In this document: piece after piece, positions 6,214 through 6,956 of the stretch | Numbering within the stretch: position 1 is the first letter of the stretch | How the letters are laid out: every line of letters begins with the position of its first letter | Source of the DNA: Bacteroidales bacterium | GTDB lineage: Bacteria > Bacteroidota > Bacteroidia > Bacteroidales > Azobacteroidaceae | NCBI GenBank assembly: GCA_020860885.1 | Contig: JAJBTS010000344.1 | Coordinates: forward strand, 1 to 6,956 | DNA length: 6,956 nucleotides | Reading direction: 5' to 3' | Position numbers and translations under genes: made by a program | The notes under the pieces: model-generated | Databases searched by the model: none | What the model saw: only the letters and a program-made list of their open reading frames with translations | What the model was told of the DNA's origin: nothing

Positions 6214-6409
6214 ATTTACCATGAGATTCCTGTGTTTAAATAAGCCAAACCTTTCTCTTCTCCTTTAGAAACGCGCCTAAAAGAACTTACAATCCCCAAA
6301 TCCCCTACAAGAAATTTGTAGATCAGTGAAATCAATTCTTCTCTTTGATTTTGAATAACTAAAATATTTCTCATTACTCAAATTTACCATTTTAATTCTT
6401 TTTTTTACA

Positions 6410-6440
6410 TTGTGATATCTCTCCATAAACTGCACCTTTG
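6410..6440 (+). promoter_or_regulatory. Promoter for the ABM-like gene
   Basis: TTG at 6410-6412, a 20-bp spacer and CACCTTTG at 6433-6440 match the -33 / TAnnTTTG pattern with one -7 mismatch. A T-run precedes the -33 box. Initiation near 6446 would leave a leader of about 80 nt, long compared with the other genes here. Confidence 0.55.
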
Positions 6441-6500
6441 TATTACTATACGAGCGGAAGCTTATATTTAGCAAGCTACGACATGGCAATATATATGTTT

Positions 6501-6521
6501 TAATAATTAATAATTAATAAT
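6501..6521 (+). repeat. Three perfect TAATAAT heptamers in the translation leader
   Basis: TAATAAT is repeated three times without interruption, then TTAAAAAA leads directly into the ATG at 6529. The leader just before the start is entirely A/T. In Bacteroidota, strong translation depends on unstructured AT-rich leaders rather than Shine-Dalgarno pairing, so this looks like a high-efficiency translation start. Confidence 0.7.
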
Positions 6522-6528
6522 TAAAAAA

Positions 6529-6816
6529 ATGACAAAAGCTTATTTAGAAATTACAATGTTTGTAAGTAATACAAACAGACTGGCAGCAGCAGGAGTTTAC
6601 AACACGTACAAAAAACCGTTCCTGGACGAAATCAAAGGCGCTACTTCAAAAGAACTTCTTATCAGAGACGAAGATGTTCAGGTTCTTCACGGTTTCGAAA
6701 GCACAGAAGATGCAAATGCCTATCTGAAAACAGATTTGTTCAATAATGATGTTGTTAAAGAACTGGCACCCTTGTTTGATAAAGCTCCTGAAATTAAAAT
6801 TTATACTGTAGCATAA
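6529..6816 (+). CDS. Small ABM-like (dimeric alpha/beta barrel) protein
   Basis: 95-residue soluble protein with no signal peptide. The predicted pattern is strand (AYLEITMFVS), helix (RLAAAGVYNTYKKPFLDEI), strand (SKELLIRDEDVQVLHGF), helix (STEDANAYLKTDLFNNDVVKELAPLF) and strand (EIKIYTVA). This resembles the ferredoxin-like dimeric barrel of antibiotic-biosynthesis-monooxygenase (ABM) and related proteins; the phrase VLHGFESTEDANAYL in particular is family-like. Some ABM proteins oxidise quinols or degrade haem, but no catalytic or haem-ligand residues can be assigned here, so the function is unknown. Its own promoter, long AT-rich leader and strong terminator suggest a single, well-expressed gene. 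The start at ATG 6529 follows AAAAAA. Fold assignment is moderate; the existence of the gene is near certain. Confidence 0.85.
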   Translation: MTKAYLEITMFVSNTNRLAAAGVYNTYKKPFLDEIKGATSKELLIRDEDVQVLHGFESTEDANAYLKTDLFNNDVVKELAPLFDKAPEIKIYTVA

Positions 6817-6837
6817 GATTATGCTATGGGAAGATGT

Positions 6838-6875
6838 AAGAGAGGTCACCGGGTTTTTCCAGTAACCTCTCTTTT
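6838..6875 (+). terminator. Rho-independent terminator of the ABM-like gene
   Basis: AAGAGAGGT at 6838-6846 pairs perfectly with ACCTCTCTT at 6865-6873. Inner AC/GT and GG/CC pairs extend the stem past single mismatches, and the 3' arm runs into TTTT (6872-6875) and then GTTT. It starts 22 bp after the stop codon. This is the clearest intrinsic terminator in the window. Confidence 0.85.
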
Positions 6876-6876
6876 G

Positions 6877-6910
6877 TTTCCTGATCAGAGATTGATTTCT
6901 GATCAGGAAA
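6877..6910. repeat. Perfect 13-bp hairpin with CTGATCAG in both arms
   Basis: TTTCCTGATCAGA (6877-6889) is exactly complementary to TCTGATCAGGAAA (6898-6910), with an 8-nt loop. Each arm contains the self-complementary octamer CTGATCAG (6881-6888 and 6900-6907), so the site is at once a direct and an inverted repeat. It abuts the preceding terminator. The T-run is on the 5' side and the A-run on the 3' side, so it does not look like an intrinsic terminator itself. A protein-binding site or RNA structure for a gene to the right is possible. Confidence 0.6.
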
Positions 6911-6956
6911 AATAACTTCTGGGTTATATAGATGTGTTAAAGAAAATAAAGGAAAA

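Larger units (their letters stand above)
6214..6528. other. Intergenic region between the AraC gene and the ABM-like gene
   Basis: A 315-bp AT-rich gap. The first ~195 bp (6214-6409) hold only a weak 6-bp hairpin (CTACAA 6305-6310 with TTGTAG 6316-6321, no T-run) and no convincing gene on either strand. A minus-strand open frame across 6277-6489 is compositionally unconvincing. The right part holds the promoter and long leader of the next gene. Confidence 0.6.

Noticed and set aside
6213..6390. Repeated decamer AATTTACCAT at 6213-6222 and 6381-6390
   Set aside because: Ten AT-rich bases in a long AT-rich gap are expected by chance; the flanks share nothing.
6277..6489. 70-residue minus-strand open frame in the gap before the ABM-like gene
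   Set aside because: Basic, low-complexity composition, no leader signal, and it covers the opposite-strand promoter and leader of the next gene; no recognisable family.
6912..6927. Short ATAAC/GTTAT hairpin near the right edge
   Set aside because: Only five A/T-rich pairs with a 6-nt loop; likely chance.

Overview
This window looks like chromosomal DNA of a low-GC member of the Bacteroidota, most likely the order Bacteroidales. Four things point that way. There is a type IX secretion C-terminal sorting domain at the left edge. There is a membrane-anchored TPR/coiled-coil/HTH protein resembling the DUF6377 family. Genes are preceded by the phylum-specific -7 promoter box TAnnTTTG, with a -33 TTG/TTTG about 19-20 bp upstream. 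Ribosome-binding regions are A-rich rather than Shine-Dalgarno. The AT-richness and T9SS would fit a Dysgonomonas-like organism, but that is only a guess.

Layout. 1-293 (+): the last ~94 codons of a T9SS cargo protein, cut off from any upstream part by an in-frame stop at 6-8. 343-996 (-): a TRIC-family (UPF0126) membrane protein with a duplicated N-terminus. A divergent back-to-back promoter pair at 1012-1076 serves it and the next gene. 1110-2726 (+): a DUF6377-like sensor/regulator gene broken by one in-frame TGA at 1305-1307. 2727-2801: a short convergent gap holding a long stem-loop built from heptanucleotide repeats that also supply the flavodoxin stop codon. 2802-3311 (-): a long-chain flavodoxin, with a possible 34-aa ORF (3358-3462) between it and a candidate promoter. 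3637-5245 (+): a likely two-gene operon of an EamA-family transporter and an unusual lipoprotein carrying a flavin-reductase-like domain. 5326-6213 (+): an AraC-family regulator with its own promoter. 6529-6816 (+): a small ABM-like protein with a strong-looking leader and a clear terminator, followed by a second perfect hairpin.

How the genes relate. Most are single-gene units with their own promoters. The functional hints are a flavin theme (flavodoxin, and separately a predicted envelope-anchored flavin reductase co-transcribed with a transporter) and an AraC regulator beside that operon. Two of the eight main loci (T9SS fragment, DUF6377-like gene) are apparently non-functional as read. 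I see no CRISPR array, transposase, tRNA or rRNA. The window is mostly ordinary core/accessory Bacteroidales DNA. The most unusual items are the lipid-anchored flavin reductase operon, the heptamer stem-loop and the 42-bp duplication in the TRIC gene.
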